DNA of 64,000 nt from Ischnura elegans (taxonomy: Eukaryota; Arthropoda; Insecta; Odonata; Coenagrionidae). A program made the position numbers and the translations under genes. Each line of letters opens with the position of its first letter. Position 1 is the first letter of the stretch. Positions 22,911-35,302 of the stretch are shown here, piece after piece. The stretch is from positions 38,192,881 to 38,256,880 of the forward strand of contig NC_060252.1 of the NCBI RefSeq assembly GCF_921293095.1, in the 5' to 3' direction. A model generated the notes under the pieces. The model made no database searches. It saw nothing but the letters and a program-made list of their open reading frames with translations, and was not told where the DNA came from.

Positions 22911-25430
22911 TAAATGATTTTGATAAATGATTCATCCATATCTGACGATTTTTCGTAAATGCTTCTACTCGGGGTAGAAAGAGAATGAAGTATCTGTGGG
23001 TATTTACCACAGAAATTCACCGATGCCATTGCTAATTATGAATATTATTTGAAATATAATTTTGATTCTGTTATTGTAATTGATATCGGCTTCGCCTGGT
23101 AGATGTTTTTGTTATAATGTAAGATATAGCACCTCTCTTTTACTTTCTCATCCGAAAAAAAAAAATGTTTAATTGTCGCAAGTGCTCTCTAATGGATGAC
23201 GGTGGAAACATATGTTACAAACGCGCAATGTTGACAACAAACAAATATGTTTGAGTTGCTCTATTTTGTGCATGATTTACAGTCGTAATTTAAGTTTAAT
23301 AAATATTATTTAGCGTTTAAAACTCGCTATTCTCTTTGAAAGGCATGCTACTTCGTTATACTACACGACATGAAGCTGTGGGAAAACAGTTTTATGGCTA
23401 GGCATGGGAGTGGCATGTTGAGGAATGTTGTGTGAGACCCACCTCATTTCCCCAGTTTAAATACAACAGATCAAACATCCCCTCCCCTACTTTTCCTCCC
23501 CCCATTCTTTTGCATCCCCCTCCTCACTTCCCCCCTCCCACGCACACCGGATCTGCGTCGATCCAGCGCCGGAAATAAGGGAGCGGAAAGCCCGCCTCTC
23601 CCCCCTTCCCACCTTTTATGCACCCCTCCTTCCTATAACCTTTCCCCACCTCAGCATCCCATACAGTATCCAACCATGGCTTATTCTCTTAGTTTTGCTA
23701 TATCGCCATACGAAGAAAAGTTGAAATTTGCAAGAGCAATCTTAAGTACATGAAAATGTTGACAGTGGTCTCATTTTCATGCCCTGAAAACATAGAATAA
23801 AATAGTATTTATTTTAAGAACCTAGTCCCTCGGACTCAAGGTTTTTTTCATGTATTACAGTTGTTCTCTCCCTGATGAAATATTAAACAGTCACTTCCAT
23901 GCAGCACAAGTAGGCTATTACAGAAATAAAGAGTGACATATAAGAATTAACGAGTGAACTGTTGGTCTGGGTACCACAAATAATAACAATTATCGTCACC
24001 TAACTCCATCATACCAGCCGCCAAACTAATTGGTATTACTTTCTGGGTGGACCTTTTAAGTTTCCACATTTTGGAGATATTTTGTGGTGTACTTACGTAT
24101 TACTGTTACTTGCGAGTACGCCAGATGATAGTTATGTGCATGACAACTTAACTATTGAACTATAATACGTCATCAAAAAATACTGATCCGTAATAAAGGG
24201 TCGCTATGCGGGTAAGACGCGGTTGGCACTGTGTGAGATGTGTGGTTATTGTGTGTTAAGGAGACAAGTCATTTTCAGTTGATCAGTTTGTAGTTTCATT
24301 CAAGTCTTAAGCTATCATACAGACGTTTTCAGGGTACATAGAATAGTCCATTTTAACCACTTTTTTGTATTTCAAATTTGAAAATTTTATCTGATTATTT
24401 TCTCCTGTGTCTATTATTAATCATATTCAACAAATCATATTGGATATGCAAAAAATAGGTCTTAATGATTTGCTCTACGCCACATTTTCGTCGTCGGAAT
24501 AAAATTGTTGACAATTCTTTGCATTTTTAGATAAAATGCCCTTTCATCGGTACCATTGTAATTAACAAAATTCTGAATGATGAATGATGTGGAAAATTTG
24601 TATTCAAGCTACCAATACGAGTTCTTGAAAAATCAAACTATTTTCTTTAGATTATTTTAATACTGAACCTAACTAATCTGTTGGCTAGCTTTATGGTATA
24701 ATTTTTGTGTTAGCAGAACTTTCACTGAAACAGATATTTTTAAAAAATTCAAAAGAACAATCATACGAAAGCAAGGCCACTGACATGTTTAAATATTGAA
24801 TTAGAATGAAAGTATATACCATTTGCTTCCTAATGAGATAGATATTATTACAGTGCCTGCATCCTTAATGCTCTTTAGATATACACTATCAACGTCTTGG
24901 TTTTATATACCTCATTCTGATAAAGTAATCGTGTTCAATTGAATCCCTCATTATCACGCGAGCATTAAGACAACGATTCTGAAAATGTATGATACATTAT
25001 TTTGCTCAAACACTAGCTTGAATAAGTTGAATTATATTTTTATGTGATATAAAATGAAATCAAATCTAATGGGCGATAGAATTAAGTTTTGGGTTCCATG
25101 TATCCTGCAGTGTACGCAATACCCATAATAGCTTACCCTTTATGCGTTCATACGGATGCAATCTGCCTAAAAAATCATCGCCATCACCTTGTTGGAAAAC
25201 AAAGATAATGTCGTCATAAATTGCATAAATTATTTCCGAAAATATTTTGTCGCGATTAACACGCTCGTGCATTAACGGTTAATTCCGAGAATGAGGTCGA
25301 ACATTGGGCGCATGATGTTTGCTCGACCAATTTTTCATTCATCCACATTTTGCATTTAAAGATGGTTCATATGTAATCCATATTTGGTGATGTATCGTAT
25401 AAAATTCGTGTATTATATTTCCCGGAAACA
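22911..25430. other. Unannotated AT-rich sequence
   Basis: No frames of note, no RNA gene and no repeat found elsewhere in the window. A polypyrimidine patch lies at about 23.46-23.65 kb. Confidence 0.4.
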
Positions 25431-25435
25431 TGGAC

Positions 25436-25700
25436 AGGGATGCCAACTTACAAAAAATATTGGGGGAACCCAAACCGGGGATCTTGCCCCGGGAAATTTT
25501 ACAAGTAGTAAGTTTTAAGTTTTTTTTAGCATTTTACAAGAGTCATATGATCAACATTAGAACCCTGATCACTCGAATCTCAATATCTGGACACTCCAGG
25601 GAAAATCGAAAAGCCTGACACATTTTTTCTCACACCCATAACGAATTTTTGAGGGGGCTCGGGACCCCTCAGGCCCCATGGAGTCGGCGGAAGGTTTAAT
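25436..25700. mobile_element. Possible further hAT-like MITE
   Basis: Begins CAGGGATGCCAACTTAC followed by a G-rich run, and closes with a C/G-rich run and GGCCCCATGGAGTCGGCG, a layout like other GC-homopolymer MITEs here. The ends are not a clean inverted pair and no TSD is evident. Confidence 0.3.
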
Positions 25701-26687
25701 TGCCAGCCCAGTAAGGGTTGTTTTTAGTATTAGCGATATTGAGGTAACTCTGACCCTGTTTTTTCATAGTACTCCCTATTAAGAATACGTTATTATGTAA
25801 GTGTGCATAGCTACCATATAACGTCAATGAAATGTAAAAAAATATGACGTTTTCAACCTTATTTCATGTGTTCGAATTAGTCTAATTTTATCGACCCACC
25901 CGAATGTGCAGTGCACAATTAAAAGCAATAGATCTGACGTATTTGGTCTATTATATCAAGAAAAGAACTAAGTTATACTCCACTGGAAAAAATAGTGACC
26001 AAATTTAAACAAAAATCAAATTTAAATTATTTACATTTCTAACGTTTTTCGTTAAAATTTTCGAAATTTCAAGACAAAACGGTGAACAGAAGATATTAAC
26101 CGATTTTGAAAAAAAATCATATCTGTAATAGCCACCCGGGTACGCAACTTTTGCCGGGTATTACGATTCGCTCCTTAAAAAAAGTGGCAAAACGAGGCAC
26201 CCTAATGTGTACGTCTATAAACGGTACATTCCTCATGGAATTTTAATGAATGTTAAATTAGTTCTGCCTTTTTTAGGGTAATGTCCCTATTCAGAATACT
26301 TTCATGGGATAGAGTAATACAATGGAAGAGTAATTCATTTTTTTATTGAAGAGAGGAAGTTTTGATATACTCATCATAAATATTTAAAGTCAACCTCCAT
26401 TAGTTTGAAAATGTATGCAAACGGGCAACGTTGACTTGCAGTTTAAATTTACAATTATTTGTCTTTCATAAACGTAAGTTTTCATGTTATCTGTGAATTA
26501 ACTTAAGAGTTGTAGATGTATATAACTACACGTGGACACGCTCAAATTTCAGATGCTTCAAACTTACTGATTCCTAACTTTTCCACTAATTGGTACGTGT
26601 AATACTATTAAATATGGTATTGTTCATTACTATTAAATTTGGGTAAATATCCCTAGCTAGTCACAAAGACGGTCGGGTTAGGGTCGA

Positions 26688-26830
26688 AGAAATCTCATGG
26701 AATGACCGTATTTTTACCTGTTGAATATGCGCAAACATATTTGCCACTCACCATAGTTTGTTAGAACATCTAGAAGGGAAAAAATCGAGATATCGTTTTT
26801 TATATTTTCCTTCTATTTTTCACTACACGT
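26688..26830 (+). repeat. Direct repeat flanking the tRNA pair, left copy
   Basis: Matches 27722-27858 in order: AAATCTCATGGA-TGACC, TTTACCTGTTGAAT, CAAACATA, CTCACC-AGTTT and ATATTTTCCTTC. Together they bracket both tRNA-Ala genes. Confidence 0.65.
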
Positions 26831-27095
26831 TGAAATTATACATTTTCCATTAAAATGGCTAATGCCAAGATAATCTTTATCATATCCAAACGGAACAGTA
26901 CACTTTACCACATAAGTTTAACCGTTATAGGCGAAATATGGTGGAACAACATGATGTACGAATGAAATAAAACTTTTATCTGTCCTCTTTTTAAATTGCG
27001 AAAATTTTGAACCATAACGCGGTTTCACACATGGCGTAATCATTGAGTCGATTATATCATCTACGAAACGGAGTTCATTGGCCTAATCTGGACAT

Positions 27096-27167
27096 GGGGA
27101 TGTAGCTCAGTGGTAGAGCGTTCGCTTTGCATGTGAAAGGTCCCGGGTTCGATCCCCGGCATCTCCA
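27096..27167 (+). tRNA. tRNA-Ala (anticodon TGC), copy 1
   Basis: A complete 72-nt cloverleaf. Acceptor GGGGATG pairs with CATCTCC with discriminator A; D-arm GCTC/GAGC; anticodon stem TTCGC/GTGAA (one G-T pair) with loop TTTGCAT giving anticodon TGC at 27128-27130; a 5-nt variable loop; T-arm CCGGG/CCCGG with TTCGATC loop. There is no intron and no encoded CCA. Internal A- and B-boxes are intact, and a T-run Pol III terminator follows at about 27171. It decodes GCA and wobble alanine codons. Being a perfect tRNA, it is a gene rather than a SINE head. Confidence 0.97.
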
Positions 27168-27171
27168 TATA

Positions 27172-27177
27172 TTTTTC
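27172..27177 (+). terminator. Pol III T-run terminator of tRNA-Ala copy 1
   Basis: Five T residues start a few bases after the mature 3' end, the usual RNA polymerase III stop. Confidence 0.75.
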
Positions 27178-27516
27178 CCGCTTTGGTAGCGATGGGTAAA
27201 TCTTATTTGTGGTCCGTATAGTTGGTAGTAAATAGGTAAGGTTTAGTTATAGATGATATTTTTTTCGTGGCAGTAGGTGCGGGATTTTAATTATCAATCC
27301 TTATCAACTTTCGTATGGTTTACCAACATCGTTTTTTTGTTTGCGATGACGTTTTTTAATTAGTTGTTTTTATTATAATTCGCATTGTATTTCGTGCGGA
27401 AATGTTTAAGGAATCAGAGGCTATTACGTTTATCCAAACATTTCTTTTCTGTGCAGTTGGCCCATAGGAACCGCGATTGCCGACAAATCGGGTTTAATCT
27501 TCTAAATGAAGTAGGT

Positions 27517-27588
27517 GGGGATGTAGCTCAGTGGTAGAGCGTTCGCTTTGCATGTGAAAGGTCCCGGGTTCGATCCCCGGCATCTCCA
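27517..27588 (+). tRNA. tRNA-Ala (anticodon TGC), copy 2
   Basis: Identical to copy 1 over all 72 nt, anticodon at 27549-27551. The downstream leader also matches copy 1 (T-run, then C-rich, then CTTTG-GGCG/AGCGATGGG-like sequence), so the duplication included flanking DNA and not only the tRNA. A longer T-run (27591-27597) terminates transcription. Confidence 0.97.
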
Positions 27589-27590
27589 CA

Positions 27591-27597
27591 ATTTTTT
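27591..27597 (+). terminator. Pol III T-run terminator of tRNA-Ala copy 2
   Basis: Seven T residues directly after the mature 3' end plus CA. Confidence 0.8.
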
Positions 27598-27721
27598 TCC
27601 CACCTTTGTGGCGGTGGGGAAACACCCTCCTGTAACCAAGAGTTCGCGTGTTTTAAGTCAGCCCAGCTGAGATTACACCACTCAGGGCGTGGGTGTGCAT
27701 GAACTATCTAAATGTAACCCA

Positions 27722-27858
27722 GGAAATCTCATGGACTGACCTTATTTACCTGTTGAATTTGCACAAACATAGTTATCCCTCACCTCAGTTTTTAAGTAGC
27801 TCTAGAGAGAGAAAAATCAGGATATTGTTATCTATATTTTCCTTCGATTTTTACTACA
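27722..27858 (+). repeat. Direct repeat flanking the tRNA pair, right copy
   Basis: See 26688-26830. The spacing between the copies is about 1,034 bp. Confidence 0.65.
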
Positions 27859-28566
27859 TTAGGGCTCCTTAGGCTTCATTTCGCGAGATAAATATATACG
27901 ACATAATTATTACATCTTTACAACTTACTGCTAGTACTCTACTAGTAATCACCTTTGCTTTTGGTGTCATAAATGTTCTCAAGTACAGGGAGATCGTCTT
28001 CCATAAATGAAATATATCGACGGCATTTAACGCTACTCTGAAAATTCATAAACATGAATGATAATTTACAGGTAGCATAATGTGGCGTTAGCTTCCGGGG
28101 AGCTTGGATGAAGGGTACATCGTCTTCAATGAAGGGTATCTAGACCACCGCGTAAATGGAGACAATGCCCGGTATCCTTCGAGTCTTCGAATAAAACAGT
28201 CTTGGTTAAAAGCTAATACCCTCGTCTTTAATGTGACATTGCTCATGGATACTTAGTATATTTGTACCAATCGCGGCTCTCGAAGAGAGACCGAACTTTT
28301 ATAAAAGACTACGATGTTGGGCGTGATCAATGTACTTTAAGCATAAAGACACTCCTAGGATACCGGGTGAAACTCTTGTCACTACCAACATGTCCTCATT
28401 GGGAGCCAAAACAAGTACCATTTAACACTTTTATTGCCGTGGGTCGATAATAGATGCTTTTGCTTCTTATCCGATAAGTGTCACGTGTCGATTTTTGGGG
28501 AATCTTATTAATAATTATCCAGCTGCTAAAAGTTTGAAGAAATGATCAAGATAACATATTATGAGA
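27859..28566. other. Unannotated sequence
   Basis: No supported feature; one 62-codon frame at 28262-28450 shows no domain. Confidence 0.4.
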
Positions 28567-28754
28567 TCTTTCCATTCTTGTGACTCACGCGTCGACTAGT
28601 GTCGCCTCACGGTAACTGGTTATAACTCCAATTTCCAGCGCATAATCGTTTATTGACTTGTGTCACAACAGTCAGCGACTCACATAGAATGGAACACGAA
28701 AATCGCGACTAAGGTCGAATTGTGTCGACGTGTGTCGATGAATGGAAGGAACCC
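28567..28754. mobile_element. Possible short TIR element (~188 bp)
   Basis: The left edge CTTTCCATTCTTGTGACTCA and the inverse of the right edge CCTTCCATTCATCGACACA share TTCCATTC, and both continue into ACGxGTCGAC and a TTCGAC/GTCG word. The inverted repeats are imperfect and no TSD was found. Confidence 0.35.
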
Positions 28755-29904
28755 TATGAGGTCAAGGATTGATTTTTATATGAGTGAAAATAAAAGAATA
28801 TCATGTGGATAAGTATACCTAAAAATGACATTACAGAATATTTTTATTCAGAGGCGTTGATTTTCACATACACTTCGCATTCTTTATGAAGGCTTTTCTG
28901 GGTTGATGTAAATTAAAATAAAGATCTTCCGGGATTGTCTTTTCATTTTCCCTCTGGACAAAAGCTTTGTCGACGTTGTAAACGGCTTCTTCAGGTCACT
29001 GAAATAATGATGAGTTCAATTCAATTCAATATAGGTTTATTTCCATTGCTACCAGAGTGCATGGATATTTCAATAGTATTGGCAGTTTTTCGATGCATTT
29101 TTATTGTATTTGCTCGACCCATCTTTTTCCGAATCACAAAATTATTCCCTCGGTCCCTTTTTCCATCGTTTATTTTAAAATCTTTCCGTAATTTCAACTG
29201 TTATTCAATTAAAAGCCAAGCGTGTCTTTATAATCTTTGTCAGTGGCCGTGCGTTCTGATCGGCTGAAGGATGGTGCCAGCGATGGTTTAAGCGACGGAA
29301 AAAAGGACGTACCGAGTGATGGAAAAAGGGATGTGATTTCCATCCCTTGATCCATCGCAGAATGTGACCGCGTAAATCGGTCATTTTTTCACCGTTGGAG
29401 CGATCGCTGGGAACTATCCCTCGAAAGGCATGGACAAAATGATCATTTGATTCAGGCTTAACTTCTTCGCTTGAATAATACGTCATACCCCTTTCACCAT
29501 GCCACCAAGTCCAGATCTACGAGGCATTTTCCTTAGCTATCCTGTGGAAATCGAGGAGTAGGTCCTGATAAATAACAGAATAGGTAAGTAATATCATTTT
29601 CAGATCACACCGCCTTTATATCGATCTTCAAAATTCTTGAGGATGTTCCTGTCGGTGAAAATTCTTAATTTAATTTTATTGCTCGTAAAACGCCCAATTC
29701 TATTTATACTTACCTGCTGGGACCAAGATACAATTATCTTAATAGGATTATAAAACACGATCTACTATTATGACACCTTTTATAAGTGACTACTAGTACA
29801 AGTACTTATAATGACACATTTTATCATTTTATGCGTCTGTATTTTATTTTATGCCTGCGGGAATGGAACAGTTTCATTAAAGAGATCCTATAACAGTAGT
29901 TTTA
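28755..29904. other. Unannotated sequence
   Basis: A plus frame of 110 codons at 28935-29267 is hydrophobic and unrecognised. I see nothing I can support. Confidence 0.35.
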
Positions 29905-30485
29905 TTCACTCAATCTATCTCATTTTTCATTTATCATGCAAAGAATATTTATTGTTTACATTATGAAATATCTTTCCCGGACTCACGATTCCGAAGCCTA
30001 CCATATTCCTTAAACTACAGTTAATTATGAGTCATGAGAAGGATTTTTAAAAATTTTATCCAACAATGCTAAATTGGAATTTTGGCCATAATTTACCTAT
30101 TTTCACTCACCGTGCTCAACTATTCAAATGGTTTAAGTCCACGCATAAATGATAACTAATTAAAGTAAAATTTTACATAAAATATTTTATTTGTAAAAGG
30201 TAAATATTAACAGTAAACCATCCGAAAGCAGTCCAGACCGCGACAAACTGTTTAGACTTTGGAGAAAAAGACTATAATATATTGTGAATATATGCAATTT
30301 AATAAGGATTTTTACAAAAACGATGACTAAAAAGAATTACATAGTCATTTAGGAAATCAGAAAACTGGCTTTTTATTCACTCCTAATTCTATCTCATTTT
30401 ACATTTATCGTGAAATATTATCATTATTGATTGCAAGGAATCTGTGGACATTAAGGAATATATTTTCCAAACTCACGATTTCTGG
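29905..30485 (+). repeat. Direct repeat pair about 467 bp apart
   Basis: 29905-30000 and 30372-30485 share TTTATTCACTC, ATCTCATTTTxCATTTATC and ACTCACGATTxC in order. Family unknown; probably an old local duplication. Confidence 0.45.
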
Positions 30486-31300
30486 GACGACACCAGTTTA
30501 TATTGAAAAGGAATTGAGCTGCTATCGTAATTGCCACGCATATTATTGATCGGAAGAAGCTAAACCGACCTTCGAATTTTTTTTCCCGATCCTTAATCAT
30601 CCATCCGAGGTAATATTGGAAATAAATGCAATCCAATCTCCACACACTCCCGCACCTGTTCACCAATGGCGAGGCCGTGTTTTCCCAGACAGTGGGTGGG
30701 GAAACGGAAATGGCTGCTCTTTACGCTGACCGTTTAGTCAATGCCCTTTAATAAAACGCATGATGCGCGGTTTGCGACTACTATCATGTTCGAAATCAGA
30801 ACGAGGGCGCATTATGTTATTTTTTTTCTCCCATTCTCTCTCCCCTCAATCGCATTTCAGTCCTGTCTTTTCTCGCTCCCCCTGAGAGCAAAAAAAAGAG
30901 AATATAACGTATACTCCTCCCTTCTCCTCATTCTTGGCTTCCGCGCGCCCGGAGACTTCCGTTCCAAATTCGATTTTCCCTCCAACGGCTTTATATATTT
31001 TTTTGTCCGCTGAGGCGCTTTCCAATGACCTCTCCGACATGCTCGTTTGTCGCGGAGGAACGGAAGGAAGACGGCAATTGTTTCTTTTTTTTATACATGT
31101 ACGCGATCACCTCTCCCCCTATTTTTCCCAGTATCCAATCCGTTTCTTGTTTTTCTGTTCCCTCGCTTCCATTCTTCTTTCCATTACCGCTCTGTTTCAG
31201 TTTGTTTCATTCTCCTCGTTCATCAATCTCATTCCTTTCTCTTTCCCTGTTCGTTCCATCTCAGCTCATAATCTCGCTGATCGCTGAAGGCTGAGGATTC
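30486..31300. other. Polypyrimidine-rich block without recognisable gene
   Basis: 30.84-31.28 kb is strongly CT-biased on the plus strand, so three overlapping plus frames of 74-117 codons stay open. They are rich in F, S, L and P and look like composition artefacts. Confidence 0.35.
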
Positions 31301-31401
31301 AAAAAAATATTACAGTAAAACTCGCTCATAACGAATTTTAGTTGACCATCGTTCTAATTTGTTTTAAATGGGTTTCATTATATCTATGTGAATAAAAGAG
31401 G

Positions 31402-31555
31402 GTGCTTGTTTGTCTGCCCACTATGCATTTCCTTACGGCTGCATGGATTGCGGCCAAAGTTAGTATCTTTAGCGCATATCATACTCCCAAAGCCAGTAGT
31501 GCTACTTTCGGTTGCGTCCAACGCGTCTTTTTTGTCGTCGCTTCATTAATGATTT
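31402..31555 (+). repeat. Dispersed repeat C, copy 2
   Basis: Plus-strand counterpart of 18415-18560. Confidence 0.6.
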
Positions 31556-31924
31556 TTACTCAGCCATAAGACTTCTTCGGTCGGACATCCTGCCGAGTAG
31601 GCACTCCTCTTGACACATTCAAAGAGAAAACATTAAAACCCTACATAGGTAATCAAGAATTCCGAGTACCAAGTATCCCACTTCACTGGGTACTATGCTT
31701 CCGAGCATCACCGGGTGTCTTGCTTGTCCATAATAAAGGATTTTGCCCTAGATGCATCACAGGATTCCCGGCTAATATACAGTAAATCGTTAAGTCGTCT
31801 TTAAGCAACAGATCCTTAACAATTAACCATCATCCCACCCTTTCCATAAAACGGCTGTAAAAGGAAGGATTTTAAGATAAACAGTAGGATTATGTGGTGA
31901 TGGTCACACTTGAGACCAACTGAT

Positions 31925-32372
31925 GATATGGAAAGGAACGGTTACAGGAAAGATTAGTGAAAAGTCTTATCTGGAGTATAGCGATTTACGGTGCGAAATA
32001 ATAGACACTTAGGAACATAGACACTTAGAGACACTTAGACACATAGGAAGGAGGACGAGAGAATACTGGAGGCATTCGAGATGTGGGTGTGGAGAAGAAT
32101 GAAGTGAGAAGAAAGAAAAGGTGAAATGGACGGAGAGGAGGAGGAACGACGAAGTGCTGGACATAGTGGGTGAGGAGATTCAGCTTTTAGATGGGATACA
32201 GTAGAAACAGAAGGATGTATGGAAAGAGTACTTAGCGGGGAGGGATGTTGAAAACGGTGTTAGAGGGTAGAATGTTAGGTAAACGAGGGAGAGGAAGGAA
32301 AATAATACTGAATACTGACTTTTCACTGAATAGTGTTACTGTGAATTGAAGAACTTTAATAAATAATATATG
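31925..32372 (+). mobile_element. RTE-like non-LTR retrotransposon 3' end, copy 3
   Basis: Same family as 9003-9580 and 21435-22003. Readable pieces are GRLVKSLIWSIAIYG-like, EAFEMWVWRRM, KVKWTERRRNDEVLD and GEEIQLLD, then KEYLAGRDVENGVRG-like residues. A short expansion of GACACTTAG repeats sits where the TWTLRKED codons should be. It ends AATAAATAATATATGATATGATG. Inactive. Confidence 0.75.
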
Positions 32373-32885
32373 ATATGATGAAGTGGAGTAGGATGTACCA
32401 TTTTATTTATAAGCTCTTAAGTTGATTTTTCGTTTATATTATTCTCCGACCAAAAGACTTTATGATAATGCTATTACAACTGAGGACATCAGCTTTTTTA
32501 TCTATGTAATTTTTGCACTGCAATCTTTCTTCTGGTATGTTATGCCTTTTCTTCAGCCCCTTTATCCCTTTGCTCGTTGATATGGTAAAGGAAATGTGCC
32601 TTGTACGAGGATGGATGGTAAAAAATTGAGCGTTGCGCTGGCGGTGATTTGGCTGAGCGTGAAGTTTCCCGCCTCCCCTCCCAACACTCCCGTCCACCGC
32701 CCTCGCCTGCTCTCCTCCATCTTCCCCTTGCCGCTCTTTCCTAGAATCGGATGTGGGGGAGGGGTGTGATCCTCCCCTGTATTACATACGAAAACAACGA
32801 CATAAATAGACCTTAATACGCTAAAATCAATTCTTACAATTATCTCATCTAATCTGGAACCTGATTTAAATGCAAATAATTCCGC

Positions 32886-33209
32886 GTGCAAGGAAGAGCT
32901 GCCAGGTATGTGAAAGGTCGTTACGATAGTCTTGTTAGTGTAACTGACCTCTTAGATAAACTCGGATGGGAATCTCTGTCGGACCGTAGATTGAAAAATA
33001 GACTAAACCTTTTAGATAAATTCAAGAGCAGTGTCTTTTCTGACGAAGTTAACCATATCTTACGGACGCCAACATACTACGGAAGATCAGATCATATAAA
33101 TAAAATAAGAGAGATAGATTGTAGAGCAGACAGATTCCGAATGTCATTTTTTCCACGATCAATAAGAGATTATAACGGCAGCAATAGAACTCGTAAATAC
33201 ATTGCATGA
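32886..33209 (+). pseudogene. CR1/Jockey-like non-LTR reverse transcriptase C-terminus
   Basis: The frame from about 32888 reads RAARYVKGRYDSLVSV, then LLDKLGWESLSDRR, then IDCRADRFRMSFFPRSIRDY-N, ending in TGA at 33207-33209. This order (AARFV-x-Y, LGWxSLxxRR, CRTDxxKxSFFPRTIxxWN) is the conserved C-terminal tail of many arthropod non-LTR reverse transcriptases. The frame is open through about 107 codons, but the catalytic palm and endonuclease are missing. The sequence before 32888 looks unrelated, so the copy is 5'-truncated. Confidence 0.85.
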
Positions 33210-33435
33210 CTTGTAGTGTAGCCTACTAACCCATGTAAAAATTAATGCATGTTTCTTAATTCAATTATTATTTCTAACAGCATATAGTAGTATAGTTTGT
33301 TAGTATACGGGACGTTTTTTGGACGATGTGGTGTGCATGTGGGAGTCCAAATGCATGCTGCATGCTGGTGATTGATCACCCCCTGCCAAACACCCTAGAG
33401 GTGGCTCGCAGGGTATTATGTAGATGTAGATATGA
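33210..33435 (+). mobile_element. 3' UTR of the CR1/Jockey-like element
   Basis: Contains CACCCCCTGCCAAACACCC, GGTGGCTCGCAGGGTATTA and a terminal TGTAGATGTAGA. The same succession closes the fragment at 34940-35302, which defines the family's 3' end. Confidence 0.75.
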
Positions 33436-33637
33436 AATTTTGAAGTCAAAACGACAGTATCATTTGTCACACTTATTTGATTGCATAAAACTAAAGTCAG
33501 GATTCTATTAAGTTTACCCCGATTTTTTCCAGCAAGATATTTTTTTCATGTCTGTACCCTAAAGTTTTGAGGAAATTAAACTATTCGCACTGATTTATTT
33601 TTTTATGCCTTCTGCCCGCGTAAATGATGGAAATATA

Positions 33638-34096
33638 CGAGGGGAGTTCAACAAGTAATGCAACACATTTTTTCTGAAAAAAGATGTGTTTTATGCATCA
33701 TTCAAATACACCATGCTATTCCTCAATCTTTAAGCTGTACATCATTATTTCTCGACGTAATCTTCAAGGTGACAGCATATAGGAGGCCCAATTCCATCCC
33801 ATAGAAGGCTGATTTCTGTTGCCACTTCGGTCACATTTTAATCGGTTTTCAAAAATGTCCGCGATGCGGTAATGAGTGCAATGCGATCCACTTTTTTTCA
33901 AATTTTTTGCAGTATAATCCTTGTTATTGCAACGGGAACGAAACTTTTGAAATTTTGCTGTTTTGACTGTCGTTTCGTTTCCCTGCACAGGACAAAGCGG
34001 AATTTTTTAAAAGTGTTTTACAAGAAACGCCAAGTTTTTTCAGCCAAAATTGGCCGAGAAAGAAAATGTGCTACATTTCTTATTGAACTCACCTCG
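33638..34096. mobile_element. mariner-type MITE, TA target site
   Basis: The ends are inverted: CGAGGGGAGTTCAACAAGTA on the left, and CGAGGTGAGTTCAATAAGAA as the inverse of the right end, both followed by ATG-A-CACATTTT. Both are bordered by TATA, compatible with TA TSDs. The pattern matches mariner TIRs. The 459-bp element encodes no transposase. Its interior 33783-33925 is a partial 366-bp-family unit. Confidence 0.75.
33783..33925 (+). repeat. ~366-bp repeat family, 5' partial copy inside the mariner MITE
   Basis: Matches the first ~145 bp of the units at 49 and 52 kb: GGAGGCCCAATTCCATCCCA, CTGTTGCCACTTCGGTC and GATGAGTGCAATGCGATC-like words. Confidence 0.7.
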
Positions 34097-34939
34097 TATA
34101 GTGTAGCCCTTACATTGAGAAGTTTGGGAACCCTGTGTTAAGCTATCCGCTTCTCTTTATCCCATAGCGCCTCATTGGTCGCCCTCTTTGCTCCTTCCTC
34201 GATTCCCTTCAATTTTTCCACTTGCCGCTCCGCCAAGAATCGGATGTAGAGGGGATGTGATTCCCTCTCCCCGCGGAACGGAGACGGTCAATTCGAAGGC
34301 AAACCGCCTTGTGTTTGTGTGCGAGAACTGAGAGGGGGGGGGAAAGGGAAGTCAAGGGGAGATCCCTCATGTCGTTCACGCTTGGGAATACGTTGTAATG
34401 GCCGAAGCCGAGATATTTTGATCGATTCATGCGAGCGAGATTCTACTTCATTATTTTTTTTTATTTGCGACCGTGCATCAGTCTTTTCCGCGATTTTATT
34501 ATTTCTTTTGTTCATTTTTTATTAGGATTATGTGCAATCTGGAGTGATTTAGAGGGAAACGAGAGTTGGTGAATAAGGGTGTTTTTCGGTTTTGCATTGA
34601 GAGATTTCAAGTTCTTGACTGTAGAGAGAAAGAGAGATAGAGACAATTTCCGATCATCTGATATGTTTTTCTTTTACTATTATAATAATGTTTATTATTC
34701 CATATCATAAAAAAAGACATAGGTAAACAAAGTATTTGGAGCTTTAGGTACCCTGGAAGACGAAGCTTTGTTTAGGTCACCATAATTCAATAATTATCTT
34801 CCATGCGTTACATAGTGAAAAAAAAGAACATGTACCAACAATAACAAAAATCTTTGAAAATGAGAAAATTTTCGCGAAATTGTCTGTCTTCGTAGTTTTT
34901 GTGTGCACTTACATAAATCAAAAACTATTACGGGCGTAG

Positions 34940-35302
34940 AGTAAGTGTTTCACCAATGTTAAGGGAATCAGACCGGCAGCCGCTAGAGACTCTTATGAGG
35001 CTGCTCGCTACGGTTAGATTGCCTGAGCAATTAAGACTTTAAATATCTTTAAGAGCGACGTGGAGAATATCGTATAGCCCCAATATATTTCCAGGTCCGA
35101 CGAAAGCGATTGATTAAGAGAAGTATTTTGCCGAACGGATAGATATAGGAAATCGTTTCCCCCCGGACCATAAAGGACTTAAATGCTAGTCGTCATTTCC
35201 TTCGAGCACTTTTTTATGCGTAAACGGCTGGTGTCCTAACACCCCCTCCCACACGCCTTTTAGGCGGCTCACAAGAGATTATTTAGATGTAGAAATCATC
35301 AA
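34940..35302 (+). mobile_element. CR1/Jockey-like non-LTR 3' end, second copy
   Basis: Decayed. CRTDRYRKSFPPG remains readable at about 35130-35170, the counterpart of CRADRFRMSFFPR at 33.1 kb, with stops before and after. The 3' UTR AACACCCCCTCCC, GGCGGCTCAC and TTAGATGTAGA parallels 33345-33435. Confidence 0.7.

Noticed and set aside
30934-31294. Three overlapping plus frames of 74-117 codons
   Set aside because: CT-biased DNA keeps all frames open; F/S/L/P-rich products without domains.
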